64,000 nt of DNA, from assembly GCA_028571685.1 (NCBI GenBank), contig CM053143.1, positions 11,275,501-11,339,500 on the forward strand. Reading direction: 5' to 3'. A program made the translations under genes and the position numbers. Source of the DNA: Heterohyrax brucei. Taxonomy: Eukaryota; Chordata; Mammalia; Hyracoidea; Procaviidae. The notes below the pieces were generated by a model. It had not been told where the DNA came from. It searched no databases and saw only the letters and a program-made list of their open reading frames with translations. This document shows positions 12,925 to 24,215 of the stretch, one piece after another (positions within the stretch are counted from its first letter, which is position 1; each line of letters begins with the position of its first letter).

Positions 12925-13080
12925 CTGTGTCTGTAGAATAGACTCTGAAACTCTTATCCCAGAAGCCACAGACAAGAACGTAGCGGTTGTCCGCAGTGAT
13001 GACAAAGCACTGGGAATGGACCTGAATGCTCTGGTCCAAAAGGTCAGTGATTTGCCTCCTGTGCATCCCCGTATTGCTGG
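12925..13080 (-). CDS. LRBA: LRBA coding exon: first WD40 repeat
   Basis: A 156-base exon, phase 1 to 1, encoding SNTGMHRRQITDLLDQSIQV at its start and ending DKSFRVYSTDT. The acceptor is TTTCTTCTCACAG and the donor GACACAG|gtgact. The stretch CFVITADNRYVLVCGFWDKS is a WD40 blade, with the W-D-like FWDKSFRVY ending typical of BEACH proteins. WD40 propellers serve as protein-binding platforms behind the BEACH domain. QVHSQCF marks LRBA, whereas NBEA has QINAHCF. The long plus-strand open frame over the same bases (12872-13204) is the antisense shadow of this exon. Confidence 0.95.
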
Positions 13081-16000
13081 CTGTGAGAAGAAAGACAAAG
13101 ACATTTTAAGAACCAATAAATTTATATGGGCAAAGAAATCCTGTATTTTGCCATACCTGGGGGAAGGACGGAAGGAAAAGAGACACGCTCCAGTAGATAT
13201 TTGACCTTTTATTTTAAATATAATACTGTTTGAGAACTAAATAGGAAAACAACATTCTATCCTTAGAAGGCTGTGAGTGGCTAAATTCAACATCTCAGTG
13301 GAAACAAATTTTGCCTAGAGGCAAGAAATAACAATATATGACAATTTAAAAACAGTATCCGACTGACAGAACATGCATTCTGGCTCTCGGGCAGGACCAA
13401 ACCAGATTATAACATCCAGATTGCATCAAGGGCAGGTCCGTGCTTCTGACAATCTCATTACATCTATTGTCATGAGAATAGATTCATGTTGTGACAATCT
13501 ATTACCTTTAAAATTTTGTCAAAAGGAAGAGAGATTAGAATTTAAATGTCATATATTTGAAGTACTGTAGCATCTTGCCCCACTTTGGCTCTAATGGCTC
13601 TTTAATTTGACTAGATATGAACTCCCACTTCCCCTGTTTTCAGCTGCACTTGCATGTAAGGAAAGGCTATGATGACTATTAAAGATACTTCTAACTGGAA
13701 AAATCAAAGCACAGCATAGTGCCACTGTCTTACTCCTGATTTAAGCAATAAAATAAGACAGCCTGGCAGTGTGTTTACAAAATGCTGCAGAGCACCTAGG
13801 ATGGGGCTCGTCAGGAGGCACAAGGTCAGACACAGAGTGCCACTGAGGCACATGGGAAGGGCAATAATCCTCTAGACATACACCATCAAGTGTGCCATTA
13901 TCAGAAACGGAATTTCCACCGGAATGCCTATTTTGGCATTATGGGGCCAGTCAAGTAAAAAGCACTGTTTCTGGTGATTTAAGGGTTATTTTACCACTGA
14001 CTTTCCAATACAAAATAGTTCCTTTGCTGCTAAAGAAACCCAATATACTGCAAATCAGAACAAACAGAAGAAATCTCTGCATTTGATTATTTAGCTGTTT
14101 GTACCCAGCCTTCAGTTTTCTGAAAACAAAACAAAAAGCAACCTATAAGTGCATGACTTAAAAAATAAAATAGAGACAAATATCTATATGATATACATTT
14201 AGTATATAATAATCAAGCAAATATGGGCAATAGAAATCTCAGAAGGTGAAACAGAAGGAGGGCAAGTGTTCAAAATACTCTCTAATGTGGTGCTTGGGAA
14301 GCCCTGGGGACAGAGAAGGTCTCTGTCCTTGAGGCATAGAGAACATGGTACTCCTGTACATACCACATGAAATACTCATTGGTACAATCTGGATTGTGTT
14401 GGACACAATTTAATCTATTTATGTTATGCTGTAACTTTGAAAATGTGGGCTCCCTAAGCTTTGGGGCGATTAATGGGCTAGAAAGTAAAAGCAGTCATTA
14501 AAATGGCAGAATTCTAGACTGGAGTCATTCTTTCTACCCTTTCCCACAAAAAGTAGTTGTAGGCAGATGAAAAAAGCTTCAATGGCTATATCAGAGAGGA
14601 TCATAGAGAGGGATGCCTACTACCCCACCGCAATGAAGCTGTATATGCAAAAATATATATGCAAAATAGACATAAAACTCCAAGAAATGTAGGAATTAAG
14701 AACAAGGTATGTGATACTTTCTACACCATGACTACAGTGCCTCATTCCACATGAGAATGGTAAAAAGGGGTGACTTTTGCTCCTTCGACAAAAATTTGCA
14801 CTGGTCATTTTTTGCGTGTTCTCTTTGAGGGGAGTTACCTGGATACATCTGGGCACATGCATGTTTTGAACTTAGTAAAGCACAAAGTACCCATGGGTAA
14901 AGAGTGATGCTTTTTAAGCACTCAGATGAATAGTTTCCAAGTAAATGCTTACTTGCAATTTAACACTGCAATACTTTCTGGAAAAAAATAAAACTATTTA
15001 CCCATCTCACAACCGTCTTTCTACTCCTTCAGTGTCATCTCTGGTAAACTGCTTGAGATTTAGTACTTAAAGTATTTTTATTTAATGAAAATTAGGTATA
15101 TTTGTTTAGATAAGCAGTCTTCAAACTGGGGCATGCATACCCCTGGAGTACAAGACCTCCCAAGAGATACACTGGCACAGATGGTTTTGAAAGAATCAAT
15201 TTCTAGTCCCTCTACTTTCATATGTCTCTTGCCTAAAATTGATTTGCCTGAGAACTCTCCTGTGGGTTTTTCTTTCCTTCTCCCCATTGAACATGCCCTT
15301 CTTCTGCCAGACCAAATACAGACATATTTTCCTCCCACCCAGAATCTTACTATGCTGCTTTGCCTCAAGGTATAAGAAATCTCTTGGGACCCAAATGAAA
15401 GAACAACTCAAAACATGGATGGAATGCTGAAGGTGTGAATGCATAGATATCAACTCATTTTGCAGGTCAGGTGGTTTCTAATTCATTACTTTCAATAGAA
15501 TTAAAGAAGGAACTAATCATGTTGTCGATAGATCACTGGAAGTAAGTTCCAATGATTGTCAAGACGATAAACAATTTAATGACAGACCATAAAAAGATTT
15601 AATAATAGATTGCTATGTGAATTTTGTCATACAGAAAGAGATCAAAGATTTTTGTGACTTTGTTACAATACTGTTTCCTTTACAATTACTCTCTTATGTA
15701 AAGTTCCTCAGTGTTTCACATTTACAGTAAGAAAAGAAATAGAACAGATCACAAACCTCATTTCACTTAGCAAAAAAGACTGCTCATCCATGAGCATGTG
15801 CGCTAACTGATGGGGGCGGGGAGCCTTGCCCATTTCATTAAAGATGTACTTCTAATACGTATCTGCTTTTGACATTTAGTAATTGTTTATTAAAGTTTAT
15901 AATTTTTGAATCAGTATATATAAATATTTGTAATGATCATTCAATCCAGATGAAAGGTTTTTGTGAAAAAATTTAGTCTTATGCTCACAACAAATTTTAA

Positions 16001-16403
16001 AATTTAAATTTACATACATGTTTAATTTTCTATGCATATTCTCATTACAGAGAAGTACACTATAGAACTCAACAAGTAACATCAAGATAAAATTATGTGG
16101 GGGAAAAGAGAATGAAAACGTGAATTCAAGATGAAAGAGGAATAATGCATTATTTCTATATTGGAAATTTTGGGCTTTTTAATGTATTTTTAAAAAATAA
16201 AATGATGAGCAGATCAATTCAATCTGATATTCAGGTTCCATTGGATACATTTTTTAAGAGTGATGTAACTCTTTCTTTAAAATGCCAGTTTTTACACTAT
16301 ACTAGAAATTATAAATTTGTAGCTACTTAAATTTGTGATGAAAAATTTCAGAGGTTAACTGAAAAATACATGATCAAGTACACTGTTTTAAACAGGTTTA
16401 GAG

Positions 16404-16621
16404 CAGAGGTGGCAAACCATGGCCAACAGGTCAAATGGCCTGCTGCCTCTTTGTGTATAAAGTTTTATTGGAACAAGATCATGCTCATTTTCTATGCATT
16501 GTCTATGGCTGCTTTTGTGCTACAATTGCAGAGTTCAGTAGCTGAGACTGAGATCACGAGACCCACAAAACCTAAAATATTTTCTATCTGACCCTTTATA
16601 GAGAAAGTTTACTAGTGCCTG
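16404..16621 (+). mobile_element. hAT-type non-autonomous DNA transposon (MER family)
   Basis: 218 bases with terminal inverted repeats CAGAGGTGGCAAACC and (reverse) CAGGCACTAGTAAAC, flanked by the 8-base sites GTTTAGAG and GTCTAAAG, which match at six positions. The interior (AAGTTTTATTGGAACAAGAT, TGTCTATGGCTGCTTTTGTG) is that of a common mammalian hAT family whose exact name I do not assign. It has no coding capacity. Confidence 0.85.
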
Positions 16622-17005
16622 GTCTAAAGAACTACAACTGCTTTCTACCACAGAATATTTACTGTTAAGTTTTAAAGCAAATCACAGTTCATAATTGAGA
16701 AACAATGCTTTAAGTGATTAGCAAATGGGTTTTATTATATTCCTGATTTTTAAATTTTACCCAAGTGAGCATTTAGTTTATATATGTGTATACATGGCAA
16801 ATTATATCTACTCAAAGTAAAACAAGATTGAGGAACCAGAAACTGTATTTATCTTTCAAACAGAAAACTGCTTCTTAGATATCTGCTCACATATGAGGAA
16901 ATGATAAATGAATTACTCTTGAGCTTCAAGTTATTCTAGTCCATGACAGTCCATCTGTGAATGGTAGCTCTTTCATTTGCTATTGAAACAATGGTTTTAA
17001 AGACA

Positions 17006-17026
17006 AAAAAAAAAAAAAAAAAAAAA
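17006..17026. repeat. Poly(A) tract
   Basis: An uninterrupted A run of about twenty bases, followed by GGCAGGGCAGGG. No retroposon body recognised upstream. Confidence 0.85.
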
Positions 17027-17384
17027 GGCAGGGCAGGGTCGGTTACAAACGCATAAAGAGCACCCTGGATTGTAAAAGAATAAATCAGCTTATTCATATG
17101 TTTTATTGGAAAAGTTTAAAATTCTAGCAAATTATCTGTGCCAGGGAAATTTGGCAAAAGTGCAAGCCAAACATTCATGTTGGTAACATTCTCCCCAACA
17201 AAGAGGCAGTTGTGTTTTTTTATTATTATTATTATTCTAAAGTTTCTGAATAGGATCTTCAGTATTAAGGCTTACTTAACCTTCTTAGAAAAGGCACATC
17301 TGAAATCCCCACACCATGATGAAAAATGTTGAACTGGAGATTTCAATGAACCTAACTTAGAAAGCATAACAGCAATTAAATATT

Positions 17385-18050
17385 CTAAGTCATCTGCTGC
17401 AGATGCTCATTTCATCCCAGTGGCTTTTTCCGGTCTCCTCCCTATTCTTTTTTGTCCCCTAGAACAAATTTTACCTCCCGTGGCAATTTACTAGGCTGTA
17501 GGGCCCTAGGAAAATGAATACAAATATCTTACCACTGCCACTGGCTGGCAATATATTGCCACTTGGAAACTGCTCTGCAATCACACATTAATCCCCTCAG
17601 AGTGAACAGAGGGTCCAGGAAGCAAGGATTGATCTCCTTTAATGATGAAACCCTGGCACTACAGTTTTATTTTTCACAACGCAGTGCTGCTAAGAACCCC
17701 ACTGTTATTATGAAAATTTCCCCAGCAAAGGAGCTCCATCACATTACCGGTGCACCAGTTCATCATAACGTGCCTCGCTCCTGCTCATCAACAAGTCTGA
17801 GTGATGAAAAGATCCAATATTATCCTGACAGTACTTCATGCGCATTCTCAATCACACATTATTACAGCATCCATATTAATTTTCAGTGACACGCGTCCTA
17901 GGCCTGTTCAAATTAGGCAAACCAACGAGGGGGAGTTGATGAAATACCAGCATAGCCACAGCTCATTGCATTCCAATTTGCATGCAAATGGTTTATCAGG
18001 AAAATTCCATTCCCGGCAACCAGCAAGTGAAAAACAACTGTAATCTACAC
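17385..18050. promoter_or_regulatory. Candidate conserved intronic element next to a coding exon
   Basis: A block with higher complexity and GC than its surroundings and no recognisable repeat, ending 57 bases from the donor of the exon at 18107. It contains a perfect 14-base palindrome at 17976-17989 (ATTTGCATGCAAAT), made of two overlapping inverted POU octamers, and TAAT-type homeodomain cores. Conservation cannot be measured here; the call rests on texture, lack of repeats and position. Confidence 0.35.
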
Positions 18051-18106
18051 TTCAGGGCCACCATACAGAGCTTAATGAATCGCAAAGAGAGAAGGAAGTG
18101 ACAGAC

Positions 18107-18169
18107 CTATGAGAGGATCGATTTCCACTGGCAGCTGGTATGGCTGGTCTTGTACAGCACCTTGATGAG
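18107..18169 (-). CDS. LRBA: LRBA short coding exon in linker
   Basis: A 63-base exon, phase 1 to 1, read as (A)HQGAVQDQPYQLPVEIDPLI. The acceptor is GTGAATTCCAG. The donor is CATAG|gtctgt, which keeps G at +5 and T at +6 but has C at +3 and T at +4, so it is weaker than the other five donors. It is too short to stand out as an ORF. It was found by looking for the residues missing between the neighbouring exons, and both junctions restore alanine codons (G|CT and G|CC). The frame and wording agree with LRBA. A conserved-looking non-coding block lies 57 bases downstream of its donor. Confidence 0.93.
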   Translation of the reverse strand, partial: LIKVLYKTSHTSCQWKSILS

Positions 18170-19370
18170 CTGGAATTCACAAAAGATAAAAAAAAAAGCA
18201 TTACTTTTCATACACTATACTATATAAAAACACGTTAAGTCAAACCTTACGCAGAATTGTTTCCAACCTCCAAATCTCTCATGCAGTTTTGTGAAATTTA
18301 AAGAAAAAGACAATCCAGGTGCTTTTACGGCTGGCTTATTAAACATGTATTTTAGATTAGTACTGTTCTGAACATGAGCCATCAGCAATGGCTCCAGTCC
18401 TGGGCCATAAGCTATAGCAGATGCCTGACTGGTAACCTCTGGAGCTGCAACAAAACAAAATTAAGTGGTAAAGCACGTTGAAAACAAAATGTGACAACCA
18501 TCTGCTGACTGTAGCAAATACTATTTTTTCGTTACTTCTTAAAAAGGCAGTTTTGAATGCTGGCAGCACAAAGGATCCACAAAAACGTCAATTTATGATG
18601 GAGAAAGGAAAAGCTCGACGTCAGGGAACATTTAATGTTTCATCCATCACTTAAAATCAATCAATTCAAAGTTTGAATAAAAATAAAGCTGTCCACAGAT
18701 AAATGTTTTTGTTAAATGCACTTGGCTGAAATTTTTTCTTGAAAACTGGACTGAGGTCTTAAAATAAGTTTTATTAATATTTAATATTTCCATGGTTTCA
18801 ATTTAAAAATACTCAGAGAGGCAAATGAGTAACAAAAATCAATTTACACTAAGAATAGTTTGTTCACTTCTCAAAATGGTTCTAAAACTTCAGGCATGCT
18901 TATCTTGTCATTGAAAAAAGGTTTTGTCGGCTGTCGAATGGAAAATGCACTAAGAGGCAGAAGCTTACAACTGCCTAGCTGTGTAGTCAGGACCATCCTA
19001 AACCCCAACACGAAGGGTTTGGAGCAGATGATCTTTTCAGCTTTAGAGGTCTGATAGTTAAATCCTGGGCACCTAGCCAAACTATTTTCCCCAAATGACT
19101 CAGCCATTCACCCTGGTCAGTATCTGCCTTTTATAGGAGTCACAGGGACTTTGGTTAGCACTTGGCCACGATTAGAAGTGTGTGTAGGAAATCTGACAGT
19201 CTGTGAGAGTTTGAGAAGAACAAAGAAGGTACATTTCATAGAGTTCACACATTATTTTAAAACATCATTTCCCCAACTAGTAAATTCACCTTCTCAAGGA
19301 TGACTGAAGGATCACTGATAGTGATACTTTGATAAATGTAATACTGGTACCATAAATTCTAACTGAGTAT

Positions 19371-19951
19371 TGTCATGGAGTGAACAGTGTTACTTGTCCC
19401 CCCTCCCCCAAAGATATGTTGAACTCCCAACCCCCACAAGCGGTGAATGTGACCTTGTTTGGGAAAAGGGTGTAGGCACTGCTGTGAAATCAATACTGGC
19501 TCACAGCAACCCTATGGGTCAGAGAACTGCTCCACAGAGTTTCCGAGGAGCACTGGCAGATTTGAACTGCCAATCTTTTGGTTAGCAGTGTAGCACTTAA
19601 CCATGATGCCATTAGGGTTTCCGAAGTAGGGTGTAATAAGCTCAATTACGGAAATCACATCAGAGTAAGGTGGGTCCTCTTCCTTTCGGAGAAGCATCTT
19701 GAAAAGGGTAAGCCAGAGCCACCCCCAAGAGGAAGGACCACGTGAAGATGTGGCAGACAAGCCCCGAGGACTGCCGGCAGGAAGCTGGGGGAGAGCCGCA
19801 GAACCTGCCTCCCTCAGAGCCCTCAGAATCAACTGCTCTAGTCAATACCTTGATTTGGATTTTTAGGTGCCAGAACTGAAGGACAACCAATTTCTGTTCC
19901 TTAAAGTCACCCACTTTGTAGTATCTTGTTATGGAAGCCCTAAGAAACTCA
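19371..19951 (+). mobile_element. MLT1-like (MaLR/ERVL) solo LTR, with AfroSINE insert
   Basis: Starts TGTCATGGAGTGAACAG and has CCCCAAAGATATGTTGAA, GTGAATGTGACCTTGTTTGG, AGCCCTCAGAATCAACTGC and GTTATGGAAGCCCTAAGAAA, the order expected of MLT1-type LTRs. The AfroSINE at 19477 splits it. No internal retroviral genes are adjacent. Confidence 0.8.
19477..19623 (-). repeat. AfroSINE, short subtype, nested in an LTR
   Basis: GGCTCACAGCAACCCTATGG, AACTGCCAATCTTTTGG and TAGCACTTAACC. It sits inside the MLT1-like LTR 19371-19951 and so inserted later. Confidence 0.9.
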
Positions 19952-20274
19952 GATGAGTGAGCATAACGAATCCAAGCAGCTGAAGAAGGGAAGTCGCCAT
20001 GACTCACCCTTTCTGTACTGAAGGTATTTGTCTTTGCTGATTACTGCCTCTGCCGGTAAAGAAATCACAGGATGCTTGCAGAGAATGATTAGGGAACTGA
20101 ACTGAAGGGCCTGGCCTGGCCAACAGTGCCATTTACTTCTATTAATAACAGTAGCCATTAAAACTAATAACTTCAGAATTTTTTTTCTGCTTCTCTGAAA
20201 ATCTGGGGTTGTAGAAACATTAAAACCAAACTGTCAGTGAGACAGGTTTATGAGGTTAACAACCTTTGGTTAGT

Positions 20275-20798
20275 GTCATGGACTGAACTGTGTCCCCTCA
20301 AAACCACGTACACAAATTCAGCAGGACTGTGATTACGAGTAACACGTGAACGCCCTGCATTTTGAGCTTTTCCTAGGCCGTGTGTGCAAGAGCGTGAGGG
20401 TGGGGCTGTAAATCCCTTTCTAAAGTCACCTCCCTTCTCCCCTGAAAAGGGGGTTTTCCTGGAGTGTGGCTTCACCGCCTTTTATTCTTTTATCCTACAA
20501 AAGATAAAAGGAAAGGGAAGCAAGCAGGAAGTCGGAACGTCACAATATCAGGAAAGCAGCACCGAGAACAGACCTCGTCCTCCAGACCTGAGCTTCCTGC
20601 GCCCAGATGCTCCCCGACCAAAGACTGATGCCGCAGGAGGACTTGCCTCCAGCGCTGGCAGACGGAAAGCCCTTCCCCTGGAGTGGACATTCTGGATTTG
20701 GACTTGCAACCTACTGGACTGTGTAAGAATAAACTTTCCCTTGCTAAGGCCATCCACTCTGTGGCTGCTCTGTGAGAGCAGCCCTAGCTGACTAAGGC
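20275..20798 (+). mobile_element. MaLR-like solo LTR, copy 1 of a related set
   Basis: From TGTCATGGACTGAACTGTG to CCCTAGCTGACTAAGGC, with a poly(A)-signal-like AAGAATAAACTTTCCC near the end. It shares CCTTCCCCTGGAGTGGACA and ordered blocks with 35689-36213. No open reading frame in it is meaningful. It is probably specific to this mammalian lineage. Confidence 0.75.
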
Positions 20799-20914
20799 CG
20801 CCGGTGGACCTGGGCGAAGTAGGCAGTCCCTGTATGTCAGCATCCCGATCTCTAAAAGGGCTGAGGTTGAACCTCATGACTGCACCAAAACCTGGCTGCT
20901 CTGACCATATAGTG

Positions 20915-20986
20915 CAAACTGGTGGCGCAGTGGTTAAGAGCTCATGGGGTCACCAAGAGTCAAAATCGACTCAATGACAAGGGGTA
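20915..20986 (+). repeat. AfroSINE, internally deleted
   Basis: The head CTGGTGGCGCAGTGGTTAAG joins directly to the end GTCAAAATCGACTCAATGAC; the middle of the SINE is missing. Confidence 0.8.
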
Positions 20987-20997
20987 TAATTTAAATA

Positions 20998-21100
20998 CAG
21001 AACTACATGTAAGGGTTGTTGAGGGGATTGAGTTTATGCATGTAGAATGATTAAAACAGTACTGAGAATCTAGTCAACCCCAGCTGCTATCATAGGAGAA
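20998..21100 (+). repeat. MIR fragment, 3' part
   Basis: AGGGTTGTTGAGGGGATTGA and AAACAGTACTGAGAATCTAG resemble the MIR 3' half. Confidence 0.5.
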
Positions 21101-21690
21101 GTTATAACAAACATTAGCTGCTATTTTCTTCTTTTTTTAGGTGAATTGCAAGGTTCTGTAAGAAAGAAGGATCAAGACTTTTTTTTCCCCCTAAATCAGG
21201 ATCCAGATGCTACTGACAGAAATGACAGAAGTCAGTGTTCTAACGATCAAAATGTGGAAATCATAAATTCTTTAAAAAAGAACTAGAATCTAAAAATAAT
21301 AAAATAAAAGGAATATGAACTTGCTATTTACTAAAGAATAACTGCTAGGGAATTTGGATGTTCATTTTAAATCAAGGTATACTGATAGGCAAAAAGAAAA
21401 AAAGAGGATGAGAGATCAGGTTTACGTAAACATACTTGAAATCAGGCATAGATTTATCACAATGGATGCTTAATATTTTTATATACAACTCAAAACCGGA
21501 AATCCCATTGCAGAAATATAATCATCTGTGGACTCTCGTATATGGTATCATTCTTTATATCTGCCTGGTGAAGAGCTGCCATGTCATACAATACAGATAG
21601 AGGGTAGGGCCAGAAAGTACTGGTGAGACAAGGTTCAGGCACCAAGCAAGCCTCACTGAAAAGAATTATCAGCCCCGAATGGTCAGAATA

Positions 21691-21836
21691 GCTCTGGTGG
21701 CACAGTGGTTAAAGAGCTCAGCTGCTAACCAAAAGACTGGCAGGTGGATTTCATCAGCCACTGTCTGGAAACCCTACGGGGCAGTTCTACTCTGTCCTAT
21801 CAGGTTACTATGAGTGGACTCAATGACAATGGGTTT
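21691..21836 (+). repeat. AfroSINE, short subtype
   Basis: GCTCTGGTGGCACAGTGG, GCTGCTAACCAAAAGAC, GGGGCAGTTCTACTCTGTCC and CAATGACAATGGGTTT. Confidence 0.9.
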
Positions 21837-22222
21837 CATATGGGATTCTGCAGTCCCTCAGGCTCGTATCTTAAGGACGGGCGAGCTTGGGCAGGGAATG
21901 ATGGCACACGCCACAGGTGATACTCTGGCAGAGACATTCCAGTTCTCTATCACTTTATATACCTACAGAAAAATTAGAGCAGGATTAGGAAACATGTGAC
22001 CATCACATATTACAGGTGCTTTCTTCTCAGGGAACTGGACTTGCTCAAATGTGAAGCCTCAGGAGGTCAGTCATCAGAGCTTAGGGAGTATACATTACAC
22101 TAGGAATACCAGCTCAACACAGCACCCCTTCCCCAGTGGGTGGGGCCCAGGCTTTCTAGCACTTAAACAAGTTTGTCTCTTCTTCGCTATGTTAGCATTA
22201 CACTTAGGCTGAAGATTTTCTC

Positions 22223-22395
22223 AGAGCTGAACCAAAAGGTTGATAGTCTGAATCTGCCAGGTGCTCCCTGGAAACTCTGTGCAGCAGTTTTACTCTGTCC
22301 TACAGTTGCTATGAGTCAGACCCGACTTGACAGCATTCGGGGGGTTACAGGGTCACCATGAGGTAGAATCAGCTCAGTGGCAGTGGGTTTGGTTT
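22223..22395 (+). repeat. AfroSINE, 5'-truncated with a duplicated 3' end
   Basis: Lacks the first part of the head. Its 3' end appears twice: GAGTCAGACCCGACTTGACA, then again GAGGTAGAATCAGCTCAGTG, ending GTGGGTTTGGTTT. Confidence 0.8.
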
Positions 22396-23194
22396 ACCAC
22401 AAAGCTACCCAGGATTCCTGGTAGTGCCAAGGTCACACCCACTGTGCCTTTTGCCACGCTTATGGGGGCACTGCATACACAGTAAGCAAACCCTCTGGTA
22501 CACCTGATAGAATACATCCACTAGCATGTTTCTCTTTCAACAAATGGCATTTAGAGAACTCCTCCAAAATCACTCTCCTTAAATTATAATCTTTAGTCCC
22601 AAAATAAATGTCATCTGTGTATGCATTTTCCCCTGTAACAAAAGCTCTCCTGAAGGAAAAGGAATAAGAGGGCCTATAATATAACCTGCCCCAATTTTTA
22701 CTTGTCTTCAATTCTCCTTAAATGTATTCTCTAATAAATATTAGCATTCTTCCAGTTGTTTCATTTTCCAATGGCCAGGAAAATGGCTAGACTTCATCAG
22801 TTCTATACCAGCCACAGATTCTTCCTAACGGGTATCTTATTGAAAGCAGTCAGTATTCAGTTTCTTTGTGAATGTCAATTTAATTTTGCTCACTTCTAAA
22901 ATTCTTGCATTGAATTTGGCACAAGGCCTTTCATAAGAATATGAATTTTTGCAAGTCTTCTAATGAGCAGTGTTTTACGCACCTTTACAGATTTAACGAC
23001 AAGTTAACATGTCATTAAACCAAAGTTTCACTGTCCTCCGTACAACAATGGTTTTGAGAGAACTGGACCACCAGCTCCAAGACTTTAAAAGCTTTTCCTA
23101 TTATTATTTGTTTTTAATTAAACAATTCTAACCAGTAGCCCAAATCCGCATCATAACATTCCTACTCTAATAAAAACAATAAATCACAGGAAGG

Positions 23195-23345
23195 TAGTGA
23201 TAAAACCTGAGCAAAAAAACTTGGGTTCAAACCTAGCTCTGATTAAGGCAAGATATCAGTATCTCACGGTCTCCCATTGGGAAAACAGGGAGCTGGCTGA
23301 GGTGAATTCTAATGTCTCTTCAGATGTGTATACTTTATGATTCTA
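23195..23345 (+). repeat. MIR-family fragment
   Basis: TGGGTTCAAACCTAGCTCTG and CTCTTCAGATGTGTATAC then TTATGATTCTAACA follow the MIR/MIR3 layout. Confidence 0.5.
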
Positions 23346-23391
23346 ACACAGCAGTAACTTCCCTTTAGATATCATGACTATTTAGCATTTA

Positions 23392-23588
23392 AGGAGCCCT
23401 GATGGCACAGCTGTTAAAGCTTTTGGCTGTTAACTGAAAAGTCAGGGGTTCAAACCGACCAGTTGCTCTGCAGAACAAAGATGGACAATCAGCTCTGGTA
23501 AAGATTTACAGCCTTGGAAACCCTACAGGGGGAGCAGTTTTCTGTCATACAGGGTCGCTATGAGGCAGAATCAACTTGACAGCAACTT
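23392..23588 (+). repeat. AfroSINE, long subtype
   Basis: GGAGCCCTGATGGCACAGC, GGGGTTCAAACCGACC, TTTACAGCCTTGGAAACCC and GCAGAATCAACTTGACAGC. Ends about 450 bases from the exon at 24038. Confidence 0.9.
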
Positions 23589-24037
23589 CTACCAGCCATA
23601 CAAAATAGCCCACAGCCATGTACAAAAATAGTCCAGTTTCTGACACACTGTAGAAAATCAGACACGCTTAATAATTGAAAGAATAACTGAAAAAAGGGGA
23701 ACATCTAATAAATAAAAAATTTCCAATATTTAAGGAGCTAATACAGAATATTATCATATTAAAACATTATATTAGAAACAATGCTTATTTCTGAGGAGTA
23801 CAGACAAACTGCCAGATGCCAAAGAATCATTTGAGTTTCAACATTTTGTTCAACATTTGTACTATATGGCTTGCATGGGACTTCTTCAAGCCTTTCAAAC
23901 TAATAAACTATTTGATTCATATTAATATGCAAAAATTAAAAGCTAAAATACTGAGATATTATACATTTAAAGTGTTACAATCTCTTCATACAGTTCTCAG
24001 CAATTAATATGTCTTATCATGATATTTCTTTACTTAC

Positions 24038-24215
24038 CAGGAAGGTTGTGCCACTTGTTCACGGCAAATAGCCTGTTAGCAGTGACCGTGATCACAGCAG
24101 GAGTCACCAGGCCAGGCTGGGTGTTGGCTGCCACGTGAGTGACAGGGGAGTTGGAAGGGAACTTTAGGACCATGATAACATCCTGCTGAGCTTGGTCTGT
24201 GAACATCAACGGACT
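24038..24215 (-). CDS. LRBA: LRBA coding exon: linker between BEACH and WD40 domains
   Basis: A 178-base exon encoding 59 residues plus one base, phase 0 to 1. It begins SPLMFTDQAQQDVIMVLKF and ends FAVNKWHNLP. The acceptor is a good pyrimidine tract, CTCCTCCTGCAG, and the donor is CTTCCTG|gtaagta. The middle reads SNSPVTHVAANTQPGLVTP and is the most useful part for separating LRBA from NBEA, whose wording is THVAANTLPHL followed by TIPAVVTVTCSRLF. The segment leads into the first WD40 strand. GC content is clearly above that of the surrounding intron. A minus-strand open frame runs through the acceptor into intron for some 40 codons, so a naive ORF call would give this exon a false N-terminal extension. 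Confidence 0.95.

Larger units (their letters stand above)
13081..18106 (-). other. LRBA: LRBA intron of 5.0 kb, nearly free of SINEs
   Basis: It holds one hAT element (16404-16621), poly(A) and ATT simple repeats near 17006-17240, and a candidate conserved block at 17385-18050. No AfroSINE is visible, in contrast to the next intron. 13081-15100 contains nothing I can assign. 15110-15440 opens with sequence resembling a hAT terminus, but too weakly to call. Confidence 0.85.
18170..24037 (-). other. LRBA: LRBA intron of 5.9 kb
   Basis: It contains two plus-oriented LTR-type repeats at 19371-19951 and 20275-20798, five AfroSINEs and two MIR fragments. 18170-19370 shows no recognisable repeat. 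Confidence 0.85.

Noticed and set aside
12872-13204. 110-codon plus-strand open frame
   Set aside because: It is the antisense of the LRBA WD40 exon 12925-13080, which explains its openness.
15110-15440. Possible second hAT element (AACTGGGGCATGCATACCCC near the start)
   Set aside because: Only one end-like motif is seen; no second terminus or target duplication.
20384-20791. 135-codon plus-strand open frame and opposite-strand overlaps
   Set aside because: Lies inside a solo LTR and resembles no protein; opened by chance in GC-richer sequence.
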